From assembly GCA_900769705.1 (NCBI GenBank), contig CAAGHP010000013.1, positions 148,727 through 212,726 on the forward strand: a DNA stretch of 64,000 nucleotides, in the 5' to 3' direction. The translations under genes were made by a program, and so were the position numbers. The notes beneath the pieces were generated by a model, which was not told the origin of the DNA, searched no databases, and worked only from the letters and a program-made list of their open reading frames with translations. This DNA is from Alphaproteobacteria bacterium. GTDB taxonomy: Bacteria > Pseudomonadota > Alphaproteobacteria > RF32 > CAG-239. Below, piece by piece: positions 50,023 to 59,537 of this stretch. Position 1 is the stretch's first letter, and the number at the start of each line of letters is the position of its first letter.

Positions 50023-51026
50023 TGATAAATCATTTTGCCAATCCAGAAGCGGCTTGGCTGATTTTAGCACCTCTGCTGGTTTATTTTATTTTGCCGGCCA
50101 TAAAAAGAACTCAGTCCGAAGCTCTGAAAATTCCTTTTTTGGCAGATATAAAACAAATTCAGTCACTTAGCGGAAAAAGTTTGTTGCTATCTTCAAAATT
50201 GACCTCTTTGTTGCGTTTTATTATGATTATTTTAATTTGGACGCTGTTGGTTTTGGCTTTGTGCCGTCCGCAATGGGCTGGTAAGCCGCTGCCGGTTAAA
50301 AATGAAGGACGTGATATTTTACTGGTGGTTGATATATCAAATTCCATGAGTGAAGAAGACTTTGCTTATCAGAACAAAATGTACAGCCGTTTAACGGCGG
50401 TTAAAAATGTGGTAAATAATTTTATTGATAAACGTGCTGCAGACAGAATAGGTCTGGTTTTGTTCGGCACGCGGGCTTATCTGCAGGCACCTTTGACCTA
50501 CGATAAACAATCGGTAAAAGAAATTTTGTGGACGGCAGATGCCGGAATGGCCGGAAATTCCACTTCTATCGGCGATGCAGTCGGCGTGGCGTTGAAAAAT
50601 TTGGCTGAATCTGACGGCAAACCGGAAAATAAGGTTATTATACTGCTGACGGACGGCGAAAATAATGACGGCAGTCTTTCTTTGCCGCAGGCAATTGCTT
50701 TAGCCAAAAGCGAAGGCGTAAAAATTTATACAATTGGTGCCGGCAGCGACAGCGAAGTGTTTTTCGGCGGCCTGTTCAGCATACCGGTTGATAAAGGATT
50801 GGATGAAAAAAGTCTTAAAGCGTTGGCTAAAGAAACCCAAGGCAATTATTTCAGAGCCAAAGATGTAAATTCGTTGATGCAGATATATGATAAAATTGAT
50901 AAATTGGAGCCGCGAACGGCTGACGGCCGCTATGTGCAGGAAGTTAAGGAATTGTATCCGTATCCGACAGGGGCAGCTTTGGTTTTATTGTTATTGTTGT
51001 TTTTGTTGTCAAGAAAGGTAAAATAA
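50019..51026 (+). CDS. batA: BatA-like von Willebrand factor A protein
   Basis: A 335-residue inner-membrane protein. Two N-terminal hydrophobic helices precede a VWA domain at about residues 95-290 and a C-terminal helix (AALVLLLLLFLL) follows it. The metal-site motif DxSxS is intact (VVDISNSMS), as is the distal LLTDGENNDG. Such proteins act in the Bat complex, linked to stress tolerance and aerotolerance in other bacteria. The start at 50019 has TAGGAGAG upstream; a second ATG follows directly. Confidence 0.9.
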   Translation: MMINHFANPEAAWLILAPLLVYFILPAIKRTQSEALKIPFLADIKQIQSLSGKSLLLSSKLTSLLRFIMIILIWTLLVLALCRPQWAGKPLPVKNEGRDILLVVDISNSMSEEDFAYQNKMYSRLTAVKNVVNNFIDKRAADRIGLVLFGTRAYLQAPLTYDKQSVKEILWTADAGMAGNSTSIGDAVGVALKNLAESDGKPENKVIILLTDGENNDGSLSLPQAIALAKSEGVKIYTIGAGSDSEVFFGGLFSIPVDKGLDEKSLKALAKETQGNYFRAKDVNSLMQIYDKIDKLEPRTADGRYVQEVKELYPYPTGAALVLLLLLFLLSRKVK

Positions 51027-51027
51027 A

Positions 51028-52866
51028 ATGACATGGTTTCAGGATTTTCATTTTTTGCGTCCATGGTGGCTGCTGGGGCTGATTATTCCTGCAGCGGTGT
51101 ATGTATTTACATATAAAAATTCTCAAATACAGTCAGCTTGGCAAAAAGTCTGCGATAAAAATTTGTTGGATTATTTATTGATAAAAAATAACGGAACCAA
51201 AGGATATAAAGCTTCTGTTTCTGCAGCTCTGATAACTTTGTTTTTGGTGATGGCATTGGCCGGACCAACGTGGCTTAAAAAAGAAAATCCGGCTTTGAGC
51301 GTGGAAAATCCGGTTATGATTTTGCTTAATATGTCAGGAGAAATGTGGAATAAAGATGTTTCTCCCAGCCGAATTGAACGCGCAAAATATGTTATTAAAG
51401 ATTTGACCAAGTCGTTGAAAAATACGGAAAGCGGTCTGATTGTGTATAGTAAAGAGCCGTTTATGATTACGCCTTTGACGGAAGATACTTCGCTTATTGA
51501 CAATATTATGTCGGCATTGCAGTTAGATATTATGCCGCAAGACGGTGACAGGCTGGACAGAGCTATAGAATTGGCTGTGTCGAGAATGCAAAAAACAGGT
51601 TTGCCGCATGGCAATTTGATTGTGATTACATCTAATGTCGGCGAGCGTTTTGACGCGGCGCTTACCGGCGCAAGTCAAGCTTCGGATGCCGGTTTTGATG
51701 TGAATATTGTAAATATAAGCAAAACAACAAACGATAAGCTGCAGATGGTTGCAGATAAAGGCAACGGGCTTTATTTGAACTATCAGCAAAGTTTGGCACC
51801 GCTTATTCAAAAAATAAACGACATAACCGCCAAAGAAATTAAGCAGAGCAAAAATATGCAGACGGTCTGGGAAGATATGGGATGGTATTTGCTTTGGCTG
51901 CCGGCACTATTGTTTTTGTTTAGTTTCCGCCGTGGGGCATTCGTTATTATTTGGGGATGTTTTTTCAATATTTATACAGCCGAAGCATCGTGGTTTTTGA
52001 ATGATAACCAAGAAGCTCTGCATGATTTTGAAAAGCAAAATTACGCAGAGGCGGCCGAAAAATTTACGGACACGCAATGGAAAGGCGCTGCAGCGTATAA
52101 AAACGGCGACTATGAAGCGGCATATGAAAATTTTTTGCAAAAAACAGATGCAACTGCTTTATACAACCAGGGTAACGCTTTGGCGAAAGGCGGAAAAATA
52201 GCTGAAGCCATAAAAAAATATGAAGAAGCCTTGCAAAAACAGCCTGACTTTGCTGACGCTAAGTTTAATCTGGAATACCTGAAAAAACAACAGCAGCAAA
52301 AAAATCAACAAAATCAACAGCAAAAACAAGAGAAAAATAAGCAAAAACAACAAAACGAGCAGCAAAATACAAATGAAAATACGGCACAGCAAAATCAGCC
52401 GTTGCAAAAACAGCAAAATCAAGACGAAAAACAGAGCCAAAAAGAGCAAGCTGCAAACGCAAACAACTCTAAGCAACAGCAGAACAATCAAAAGCAGCAG
52501 AGTAGCTCTCAGCAACAGGAACAGCAGAAGCAGCAAGCGCAAAGTTCTGAAAACAACAGCTTAGAAAAGCAGTCAGAAGCTGATAATAAGCCAAACAAGC
52601 TGGATAAACGCAATTCTAAAGCGGCTAAGTCCGAACAAGAGCAAACTGAAACTGCCGAACAGAAAAAAACAGCAGCTGTCAGCAATGAGGACGGACAAGA
52701 AAAACAGCAAGCAGAAGCTGTAGGAGTGAAAGACGAAAAGACTGCGGAAAGGCAGGAAAAAATCAGAGCTCGTTTGCAAAAATTCCGTCAGGTGCCGGAA
52801 GATAAAGGCGGTTTGCTGCGAGCAATGATTCAAAAAGAATATGCACAAAAAAGATATAAAAACTAA
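51028..52866 (+). CDS. BatB/BatC fusion: VWA, TPR and Gln-rich tail
   Basis: A 612-residue protein that joins functions usually called BatB and BatC. Two N-terminal helices are followed by a VWA domain (about 88-265). Its metal site is altered: MILLNMSGEM stands where DxSxS is expected, so the first Asp is lost. After a membrane helix (about 290-330) come TPR units (AAAYKNGDYEAAYENF, GNALAKGGKIAEAIKKYEEAL). About 140 residues of Gln, Asn, Lys and Glu low complexity then lead to a conserved C-terminal block (RLQKFRQVPEDKGGLLRAM). It is two bases downstream of the BatA gene. Confidence 0.88.
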   Translation: MTWFQDFHFLRPWWLLGLIIPAAVYVFTYKNSQIQSAWQKVCDKNLLDYLLIKNNGTKGYKASVSAALITLFLVMALAGPTWLKKENPALSVENPVMILLNMSGEMWNKDVSPSRIERAKYVIKDLTKSLKNTESGLIVYSKEPFMITPLTEDTSLIDNIMSALQLDIMPQDGDRLDRAIELAVSRMQKTGLPHGNLIVITSNVGERFDAALTGASQASDAGFDVNIVNISKTTNDKLQMVADKGNGLYLNYQQSLAPLIQKINDITAKEIKQSKNMQTVWEDMGWYLLWLPALLFLFSFRRGAFVIIWGCFFNIYTAEASWFLNDNQEALHDFEKQNYAEAAEKFTDTQWKGAAAYKNGDYEAAYENFLQKTDATALYNQGNALAKGGKIAEAIKKYEEALQKQPDFADAKFNLEYLKKQQQQKNQQNQQQKQEKNKQKQQNEQQNTNENTAQQNQPLQKQQNQDEKQSQKEQAANANNSKQQQNNQKQQSSSQQQEQQKQQAQSSENNSLEKQSEADNKPNKLDKRNSKAAKSEQEQTETAEQKKTAAVSNEDGQEKQQAEAVGVKDEKTAERQEKIRARLQKFRQVPEDKGGLLRAMIQKEYAQKRYKN

Positions 52867-52878
52867 AGTGAGGTAGCA

Positions 52879-54651
52879 ATGAAAAAATTTTTATTAGCTT
52901 TGAGTTTTGCACTCGTTGCAGCTGCCGCTGCAAGGGCGCAGGTTTTACGGGCAAATATCGAATCTTCAACCGTACCGATGGGCGAAGCTTTTAATCTTAA
53001 TTTGTCTTACGACGGCAAAGACGGAGCAAATTTGCAACCTGATTTAAGCGTTTTGCAGAAAGATTTCAGCATTTATTCAACATCTAGTTCTTCGCAAATA
53101 AGTTATGTCAACGGGCAAAGTTCAGAACAGCGGGACTGGGATATCGGTTTGTTGCCTAAACGTGAAGGAGAAGTCGAAATTCCGGCTATTTCTGTCGGAA
53201 AATATAAAACCCAGCCTCTGAAGCTTAAAGTTTTGCCGGCCGGTTCGGCGGTTGCCGCTCAGCCACAAAGCGGAAATGTGCAGAATGACAACCAATTGGC
53301 CGAAACCGTAAAATTCGGGGTTGATTTAGCCGTTGATTTAAAGCAGCCGTATTTGCAGCAGGAGATTAACGCGGTGCTGACAATTGATGATAAAGTCGGC
53401 TTGCAGCTGACTGATGAACCGCAGTTTGTTAATGCCGAAAATTGGGTTATCAAACAGCTGAAAAAGCCGGAGCTTATTCAGCAAAACGGCGAACGTAAAT
53501 TCAAGTTTTATTATGCCATGTTTCCGCAAACAAGTGGCAAGCAAACAATACCTGCAGCCAAAATAAGCGGCTTTTACATGGGGTTTGATAAAAAACTCGG
53601 ACATCCTTTGCTTGAGCAGGGCGTAAACAGTTTGTTCCAGCTGATGAGCGTAGATTTTGATGAGATGTTCGGTACGCAAAAATCTGTGGAATTGTATACT
53701 AAGCCTATAGAAATAGATGTTTTGCCGAAGCCTGAAAATTATGCGGCAAATTGGTGGCTTCCGGCAGACAGTGTGAAAATTAAAGCGATATGGAACGAAA
53801 AAAAGCCGTTGTTTAAGGTTGGAGAAACCGTGGCGCGCCAAGTTATTTTATTGGCTGCCGGCACGGCGGAAACACAACTGCCGGAATTTGATTTTACGGA
53901 CAGTGCGTCTTTCAAGGTATATCCGGAAAATCCCCAGTTGGAATCGCAGGTGTATGACAATAAGCTGATTGCTCAGTCAATAACCAGAGTTGTTTATATT
54001 CCGCAGCAAGGCGGCGAACAGGTACTGCCGGAAATAAGAGTGCCGTGGTTTAATGTAAAAACTAAAAAAATGGAAGAAGCGATAGTTCCGGCCGAAAAAA
54101 TATTTGTTGAAGGCGGTGCTGCTGCCGAACAGCCTGCCGAAAATGCAAAACAGCCGGATAATCCGCTTATTGAAGCCGAACAGCCGGCAGAACCTGTAAA
54201 AAACGAGGGGGCGGCTGAAACAACTGCCGCTGTGTCTCCGCTTATGTTGTCTACCGGATTGGTTGCAGCCTTTTTGGCGGGATTGTTGTTTAGTTTGCTA
54301 TTGATGCGCCGGCCTCAGAAAAATAATGAAAAAAAATGTCGAACAGTCGGCAATATGTTCGCCGTTTTGCATAAAAATTTGGCGGCTAAAGATTATAGAG
54401 CTTTGCGCGATAATTTGATTTTGTGGGGAAATGAAATTTATAAAAAATCAAATATCAATAACTTGCAAGATTTAGCAGTTGCTGTCGGAGATAAAAATTT
54501 TGCCGAACAGATGCAGAAAATAAACAATATATTATATGGCGGCGAAAAAACGGATATTGATGCGGCGCTGATTTTGGATACGGTCAAAAGCTGTAAACAT
54601 AATCAGAGCAAAGCAGCGGAAAATGAACCGTTGCCAAAACTGTATAAATAG
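52879..54651 (+). CDS. batD: BatD-like protein
   Basis: A 590-residue protein with a signal peptide (about 1-20, ending AARA), a long periplasmic beta-rich part that begins ANIESSTVPMGEAFNLNLSY as BatD proteins do, a Glu/Ala/Pro linker, and a C-terminal membrane helix (about 452-475) before a helical cytoplasmic tail. GAGGTAG precedes the ATG. It completes the operon DUF4381, BatA, BatB/C, BatD. MoxR ATPase and DUF58, usually part of such clusters, are not in the window. Confidence 0.88.
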   Translation: MKKFLLALSFALVAAAAARAQVLRANIESSTVPMGEAFNLNLSYDGKDGANLQPDLSVLQKDFSIYSTSSSSQISYVNGQSSEQRDWDIGLLPKREGEVEIPAISVGKYKTQPLKLKVLPAGSAVAAQPQSGNVQNDNQLAETVKFGVDLAVDLKQPYLQQEINAVLTIDDKVGLQLTDEPQFVNAENWVIKQLKKPELIQQNGERKFKFYYAMFPQTSGKQTIPAAKISGFYMGFDKKLGHPLLEQGVNSLFQLMSVDFDEMFGTQKSVELYTKPIEIDVLPKPENYAANWWLPADSVKIKAIWNEKKPLFKVGETVARQVILLAAGTAETQLPEFDFTDSASFKVYPENPQLESQVYDNKLIAQSITRVVYIPQQGGEQVLPEIRVPWFNVKTKKMEEAIVPAEKIFVEGGAAAEQPAENAKQPDNPLIEAEQPAEPVKNEGAAETTAAVSPLMLSTGLVAAFLAGLLFSLLLMRRPQKNNEKKCRTVGNMFAVLHKNLAAKDYRALRDNLILWGNEIYKKSNINNLQDLAVAVGDKNFAEQMQKINNILYGGEKTDIDAALILDTVKSCKHNQSKAAENEPLPKLYK

Positions 54652-54713
54652 CTTGCATAAGCGTGAAAACTATGTTCTAATATGATATAACTAACAGAAA
54701 AAGGATAAAATAG

Positions 54714-55694
54714 ATGTTTTTTCTAAAAAAGGTTATTCTGAGCGCACTGTTTTGCGTACTGATGTATTACGGCGGAGCCGGAACGCAGAGCGACAGTACG
54801 TCATTGCAGGGAATGGGGTTTGTCGGCGTTATTTTGGCCTTTGTTATATTGTATATATTGTTTAAGGTAATGTGGACGGCCATGAGTTTTGTTATGGCTT
54901 TTGCCATTATCGGCGGGGTTGTGCTGTTTATTTTATATTGCTTGGGGCTTATTGGGGCAGGAGGCGGTGCGGCTGATAAAATTGCACAGCAGGTATTCAG
55001 CGAAAATGACACCGCTGTGGAATATACGCCTGGAGAACAGCCTCAGGAACAAAATGTCGCCGGACTTGAGGCTATAGACAGTAATGAAGACAGCAATCAA
55101 ATAAACAATTCTACGCCGCAGGAAAATGAAAGCGGCGGCTTTTTTTCTAAGTTGACGGAATTGTTTGATAAAAAAGAAGAACCGGCGCAAATCAGTAATT
55201 TCAATCCGCTGGATTATCCTAAAGTCAGCGGCAAGCCGCACGTTATAACCGGCAGCGTGCTGCGTCTCAAAGGCACTGATATAAAATTACTGGGAATTGA
55301 TGCTCCGAGCCCGGATCAAACTTGTTCAAATGCGCGCGGACAGGCCTATTCCTGCGGGCAAAAATCTATTAACTGGCTGCAAGATTGGCTGAACGGACAA
55401 AAAGTGGTGTGTCATATTGTCGGTAATGTAATAAAACATCGGGCGACAGGAGTTTGCTTTTTGGGGCAGAATGATGTGGCTGCTGCCGTTGTGAATGCCG
55501 GCTGGGCTGTGGCTTATACCAAAAACACCGATATTTATGTACCATATGAAAAACAGGCCAGGGAAAATTTGCATGGAATGTGGAACGGCAGATTCTATCG
55601 CCCGAGTGATTGGCGTAAACTGCAAGCCAGACAGGCTGCTGCAATTGCTCAAAGTAAAAAATCGGATTGGCTTAATTTTGACGGGTGGTTCTGA
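54714..55694 (+). CDS. Membrane protein with a nuclease-like (SNase) domain
   Basis: A 326-residue protein. Two or three N-terminal helices (residues 1-80) are followed by a Glu/Gln/Asn-rich linker and a staphylococcal-nuclease-like domain from about 185 to 310 (VLRLKGTDIKLLGIDAPSPDQTC and later NAGWAVAY, YEKQARENLHGMW). The GIDAP aspartate is present, but the following Glu and the usual DRYGR segment are not (KHRATGVC), so activity is uncertain. Four Cys in the domain may form disulfides. Its stop overlaps tsaE (TGATG). Confidence 0.82.
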   Translation: MFFLKKVILSALFCVLMYYGGAGTQSDSTSLQGMGFVGVILAFVILYILFKVMWTAMSFVMAFAIIGGVVLFILYCLGLIGAGGGAADKIAQQVFSENDTAVEYTPGEQPQEQNVAGLEAIDSNEDSNQINNSTPQENESGGFFSKLTELFDKKEEPAQISNFNPLDYPKVSGKPHVITGSVLRLKGTDIKLLGIDAPSPDQTCSNARGQAYSCGQKSINWLQDWLNGQKVVCHIVGNVIKHRATGVCFLGQNDVAAAVVNAGWAVAYTKNTDIYVPYEKQARENLHGMWNGRFYRPSDWRKLQARQAAAIAQSKKSDWLNFDGWF

Positions 55695-56143
55695 TGGAAA
55701 AAATTTTTGTATCTAAAAGCGAGGCAGATACCGGAGCTTTGGCCGAAAAACTAGCTGCTATCAGCGTGCAAGGCGATGTTTGGGCCTTAAACGGAACTTT
55801 GGGCGCCGGAAAAAGCGTGTTTGCCCGTGCATTTATAAAAAAGTTGACCGGAGCCAGAGACGTTCCGAGCCCAACATTTACGCTTTTGCAAACTTATAGC
55901 GCCGAGGCTTTTGATATTTATCATTATGACTTGTACCGCTTGGAAAAGCCTGCGGAAATTTTTGAACTCGGAGTGGAAGAAGCCTTTTATTCCGGCGTAA
56001 GTCTGGTGGAATGGCCTGAAAGAATGGGAGCTTTTTCTCCGCGCAATATGTGGCAAGTCAAAATAGAAATGACGCCTGAAGGGCGGAAAATTACTGTTTC
56101 AACTGAAGATGTAAATAAGCTGAAACGGCTGGAAAATGTCTGA
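55694..56143 (+). CDS. tsaE: tRNA threonylcarbamoyl adenosine biosynthesis ATPase TsaE
   Basis: A 149-residue ATPase. The P-loop is LNGTLGAGKS, followed by PSPTFTLLQTY, HYDLYRLEKPAE and VEWPERMG, all typical. TsaE works with TsaB and TsaD to make t6A at position 37 of ANN-decoding tRNAs; those partners are not here. The start at 55694 is coupled to the preceding stop, and the 3' end overlaps hprK by eight bases. Confidence 0.94.
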   Translation: MEKIFVSKSEADTGALAEKLAAISVQGDVWALNGTLGAGKSVFARAFIKKLTGARDVPSPTFTLLQTYSAEAFDIYHYDLYRLEKPAEIFELGVEEAFYSGVSLVEWPERMGAFSPRNMWQVKIEMTPEGRKITVSTEDVNKLKRLENV

Positions 56144-56576
56144 GTTATGCACAATGCACGCCTCCTTTGTTTTATGGCGCAATAAAGGGATTTTGTTTAG
56201 GGGAAAATCCGGCAGCGGCAAATCAGAGCTGGCGCTTAAGTTTATAGAAAATAAAAACGCAGTTTTGGTCGCCGATGATGTGGTTGCACTGAAAACAAGG
56301 CAAAACAAGCTTTGGGGATATGCTCCAGAAAATATTCGCGGATTGCTGGAAATTAGAAATGTGGGAATTTCCCGCTATGAATTTGCCGCTGAAGCCGAAG
56401 TCAGTTTGCTGGTGGATTTGGTTCAGTACAAAGAAAATTTGGAGCGTCTGCCAAAAAATAAAACAGAAAACATTTTAGGTGTTGAAATTCCGGCAATAGA
56501 TTTGTATGCTAATGACACGACAATTTTGGAAAAGATTATTGTCAAGCTGCGCGATAATCTTTTGAAAACAGAATAG
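56136..56576 (+). CDS. hprK: HPr kinase/phosphorylase, short form
   Basis: A 146-residue protein equal to the C-terminal kinase half of HprK, as is usual in alphaproteobacteria. The P-loop is GKSGSGKS at 23-30, acidic catalytic residues are D47-D48 in VADDVV, and the capping signature is IRGLLEIRNVGI. It phosphorylates HPr on serine to control the nitrogen-type phosphotransferase system; no PTS gene is in view. It overlaps tsaE at the start and precedes mlaE by 11 bases. Confidence 0.9.
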   Translation: MSELCTMHASFVLWRNKGILFRGKSGSGKSELALKFIENKNAVLVADDVVALKTRQNKLWGYAPENIRGLLEIRNVGISRYEFAAEAEVSLLVDLVQYKENLERLPKNKTENILGVEIPAIDLYANDTTILEKIIVKLRDNLLKTE

Positions 56577-56587
56577 GAAATTTGAAT

Positions 56588-57379
56588 ATGCTAAAGAAAA
56601 ACATTGAAGCGTTTTTACAGCTTTTGGGCAAGCCTCTGCTTTCTTTTGTGTTGGAACTGGGGGCTTTTACACGCTTTGTGGCTAAGTCGGTGTATAATTG
56701 TTTTATGCCGCCGTTTTATATCAAATTGTTTGTCAATCAGTTTTTGAATATGGGATTTTATTCACTGCCGGTTGTAGGTTTAACTACGCTGTTTGCCGGT
56801 ATGGTAATTGCTATTCAGACTTATTCTGGGTTTTCTAAATTCGGGGCAGAAAGCGCTGTGGCAACCGTGGTTTTGATTTCGGTTACGCGTGAATTGGCAC
56901 CGGTTTTGTCAGCTTTGATGGTGGCCGGACGCATCGGCGCGGCTATGGCGGCAGAAATCGGCACAATGCGCGTTACGGAGCAAATTGATGCGCTGGTTAC
57001 ATTGTCGGCTAATCCGTTTCGCTATTTGATGGCTCCGAGACTTTGGGCCGGTGTGGTCGTTATGCCGCTTTTGGTGCTGTTCGGGGATATTATCGGTATT
57101 TTCGGCGGCTATGTTGTCGGCGTTTATAAGCTGGACTTTAATCCGGCAAACTATATTAACGCCACAATGCAGAATTTACAGGCGATTGATGTGATTTCCG
57201 GTATGGTAAAAGCCGGGGTATTCGGTTTTATAATTTCGGTTATGGGCTGCTATCACGGTTATCGCTCTAAAGGCGGCGCGCAAGGCGTGGGCGAGGCCAC
57301 AACCAATGCAGTTGTTTCATCTTCAATCTTAATTTTAATCTTTAACTATCTGATTACAGAAATATTCTTTTCTAAATAA
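56588..57379 (+). CDS. mlaE: MlaE-family ABC permease
   Basis: A 263-residue inner-membrane permease. Family signatures are GMVIAIQTYSGFSKFGAES, VTRELAPVLSALMVAGRIGAAMAAEIGTMRVTEQIDAL and MGCYHGYRSKGGAQGVG. It transports phospholipids between inner and outer membrane with MlaF as motor. The start at 56588 has AGGAAA upstream. MlaD and the periplasmic lipid carrier are not next to it, so the rest of the system must lie elsewhere. Confidence 0.94.
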   Translation: MLKKNIEAFLQLLGKPLLSFVLELGAFTRFVAKSVYNCFMPPFYIKLFVNQFLNMGFYSLPVVGLTTLFAGMVIAIQTYSGFSKFGAESAVATVVLISVTRELAPVLSALMVAGRIGAAMAAEIGTMRVTEQIDALVTLSANPFRYLMAPRLWAGVVVMPLLVLFGDIIGIFGGYVVGVYKLDFNPANYINATMQNLQAIDVISGMVKAGVFGFIISVMGCYHGYRSKGGAQGVGEATTNAVVSSSILILIFNYLITEIFFSK

Positions 57380-57387
57380 GGTGCGCC

Positions 57388-58140
57388 ATGAATGATAATA
57401 AAATAGAAATTCGCAATTTATATAAAGCGTTTGGTAAAAAGAAGGTGCTGGACGGTGTGGATTTGGATATTAAAAAAGGCGAATCTTTGGTGGTTATCGG
57501 TGGTTCCGGAACCGGTAAGTCGGTTTTGATTAAGTGCATTCAAGGGTTGTTGACGCCTGATTGCGGTTCAATCAAAATTGATGATGAAGAAACAATCGGC
57601 AGTAAAAAAGATATTCACGAAAAAATGGGAATGCTTTTTCAGGGTGCAGCGTTGTTTGATAGTTTGAGTGTATGGGAAAACGTGGCTTTTCGGTTATTGC
57701 AAAAAGGCGAAAAATCACGCAAACAAGCCAAGGTTGCGGCTATTCGTGTGCTGCGGCAAGTCGGGTTGGCTCCAGATGTGGCAGATTTATCGCCGGCCGA
57801 GCTTTCAGGCGGTATGCAAAAACGCGTCGGCTTGGCGCGCGCTATTATCAGCCGTCCTGAAATTATCTTTTTTGACGAGCCTACAACCGGATTAGATCCG
57901 ATTATGGCTGATGTGATTAACGATTTGATTATAGAATCCGCCCGCGGTTTGGGGGCTACGACTTTAACTATTACGCATGATATGGCTTCCGCCCGCAAAA
58001 TTGCCGATCGCATCGCCATGCTCTATAAAGGCAAAATTATTTGGTCGGGTACAGTAAAAGAAATGGATAAGTCCGAAAATCCGTATCTGCAGCAATTTAT
58101 TCACGGCAGCTCGCAAGGGCCGATAAAAATGGAAGTATAA
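57388..58140 (+). CDS. mlaF: MlaF-family ABC ATPase
   Basis: A 250-residue ABC ATPase. Walker A is GGSGTGKSV, the signature is LSGGMQKRVGLARAI and Walker B is IIFFDEPTTGLD, with H-loop in LTITHDM. It starts eight bases after mlaE and powers that permease. The next gene, radA, follows after four bases, so the phospholipid and DNA-repair genes share a transcript. Confidence 0.94.
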   Translation: MNDNKIEIRNLYKAFGKKKVLDGVDLDIKKGESLVVIGGSGTGKSVLIKCIQGLLTPDCGSIKIDDEETIGSKKDIHEKMGMLFQGAALFDSLSVWENVAFRLLQKGEKSRKQAKVAAIRVLRQVGLAPDVADLSPAELSGGMQKRVGLARAIISRPEIIFFDEPTTGLDPIMADVINDLIIESARGLGATTLTITHDMASARKIADRIAMLYKGKIIWSGTVKEMDKSENPYLQQFIHGSSQGPIKMEV

Positions 58141-58144
58141 GGCC

Positions 58145-59527
58145 ATGGCAAAGAAAAGCGTCAGTTTATATGTTTGTCAAAATTGCGGTGCAACATATCC
58201 GCGCTGGCAGGGAAAGTGTGATTCTTGCGGCGAGTGGAACACTATTGTTGAAGAAGTGCAGAAAACAGACGGTTTTTCTAAAATAAACCCGCGTAAAGAA
58301 GGTAAAATTATAGATTTTGTACCGCTTAAAGGCGAGCAAAATACCTATGCCCGCCTGCAAACAGGTATTAAGGAAATTGACCGTGTTACCGGCGGCGGCT
58401 TGGTTCCCGGTTCGGTTATTTTGGTTGGCGGTGATCCCGGAATCGGTAAATCCACATTGCTGCTGCAGGTGTGTGCCGGTTTGGCAAATAAAGAAGAGCA
58501 CTATCCATGCTATTATATTTCAGGCGAAGAGGCTATCGATCAGGTACGTATACGCGCCAGCCGCTTGGGTTTAGCTGAAAGTCCGGTTAATTTGGCCAGC
58601 GCCACTGATGTCCGCAACATTATTGCTACTTTGGAAAAAACAGATGCTGCGGTTGTGATTATTGACTCTATCCAAACCATGTATCTGGATGAAGTAGAGT
58701 CTACTCCGGGCAGTGTCGGACAGGTGAGGGCTTGCGCATACGAGCTTATAAAGCTGGCTAAACGCAAAGGCTTTGTTCTGTTTTTGGTTGGGCATGTCAC
58801 TAAGCAGGGTGAAATTGCCGGACCGCGCGTGTTGGAGCATATGGTAGATACGGTGCTGTATTTTGAGGGCGAACGCGGACATCACTTTAGAATTTTGCGA
58901 GCAGTTAAAAATCGTTATGGCGCAACTGATGAAATCGGTGTGTTTGAAATGCAAGATAAAGGCTTAGTTGAGGTGGAAAATCCGTCGGCGCTGTTTTTAG
59001 CAGAGCGACAAGGGAATGTTTCCGGCTCCTGCGTTTTTGCCGGCATAGAGGGATCGCGTCCGCTGCTGGTGGAAATTCAGGCTTTAGTCAGTCCAAGCGG
59101 CTACTCCACACCGAAACGTGCGGTTGTCGGCTGGGATTCTAACCGCCTATCGATGATTTTGGCGGTATTGGAAGCTCGCTGCAGTATGAATTTCAGTTCG
59201 CATGATGTCTATTTGAATATAGCCGGAGGCTTAAAAATCACTGAACCTGCCGCTGATTTGGCTGTGGCTATGGCGGTTATTTCATCGCTGACAAACAAGC
59301 CGCTGCCGGCCGATATGGTGGTGTTCGGCGAAATCGGACTTTCCGGCGAAATCAGAGCCGTCAGCCAGCCTAATCTGCGTATGAAAGAAGCGCATAAGCT
59401 TGGTTTTGTCAGCGCCATTATTCCTCCGTCTTTTGGCAAAGATAAAAAAGATAAGGGCGCAAAAAATTATGAACTTTCTTGCTATGAAATCGGCAATGTT
59501 CATCGTTTAATAAATTGGTTTAATTAG
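58145..59527 (+). CDS. radA: DNA repair protein RadA
   Basis: A 460-residue branch-migration helicase. The N-terminal zinc finger (CQNCG...CDSCGEW), the RecA-like core with GGDPGIGKSTLL, the RadA-specific KNRYG motif and a C-terminal Lon-like domain are all present. It extends heteroduplex DNA during recombination repair. The ATG has AAGG upstream. Length is normal. Confidence 0.96.
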   Translation: MAKKSVSLYVCQNCGATYPRWQGKCDSCGEWNTIVEEVQKTDGFSKINPRKEGKIIDFVPLKGEQNTYARLQTGIKEIDRVTGGGLVPGSVILVGGDPGIGKSTLLLQVCAGLANKEEHYPCYYISGEEAIDQVRIRASRLGLAESPVNLASATDVRNIIATLEKTDAAVVIIDSIQTMYLDEVESTPGSVGQVRACAYELIKLAKRKGFVLFLVGHVTKQGEIAGPRVLEHMVDTVLYFEGERGHHFRILRAVKNRYGATDEIGVFEMQDKGLVEVENPSALFLAERQGNVSGSCVFAGIEGSRPLLVEIQALVSPSGYSTPKRAVVGWDSNRLSMILAVLEARCSMNFSSHDVYLNIAGGLKITEPAADLAVAMAVISSLTNKPLPADMVVFGEIGLSGEIRAVSQPNLRMKEAHKLGFVSAIIPPSFGKDKKDKGAKNYELSCYEIGNVHRLINWFN

Positions 59528-59537
59528 GAGCAAAACT

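Noticed and set aside
52159..52542. Leucine-rich frame on the minus strand that looks like a membrane protein
   Set aside because: It is the complement of the Gln/Lys-rich tail of the BatB/C protein; CAG and AAA codons read as Leu and Phe in reverse.
51028..52866. Gln/Asn-rich stretch as a tandem DNA repeat or mobile element
   Set aside because: It is in frame, irregular at the DNA level, and fits the disordered tail known in this kind of protein.
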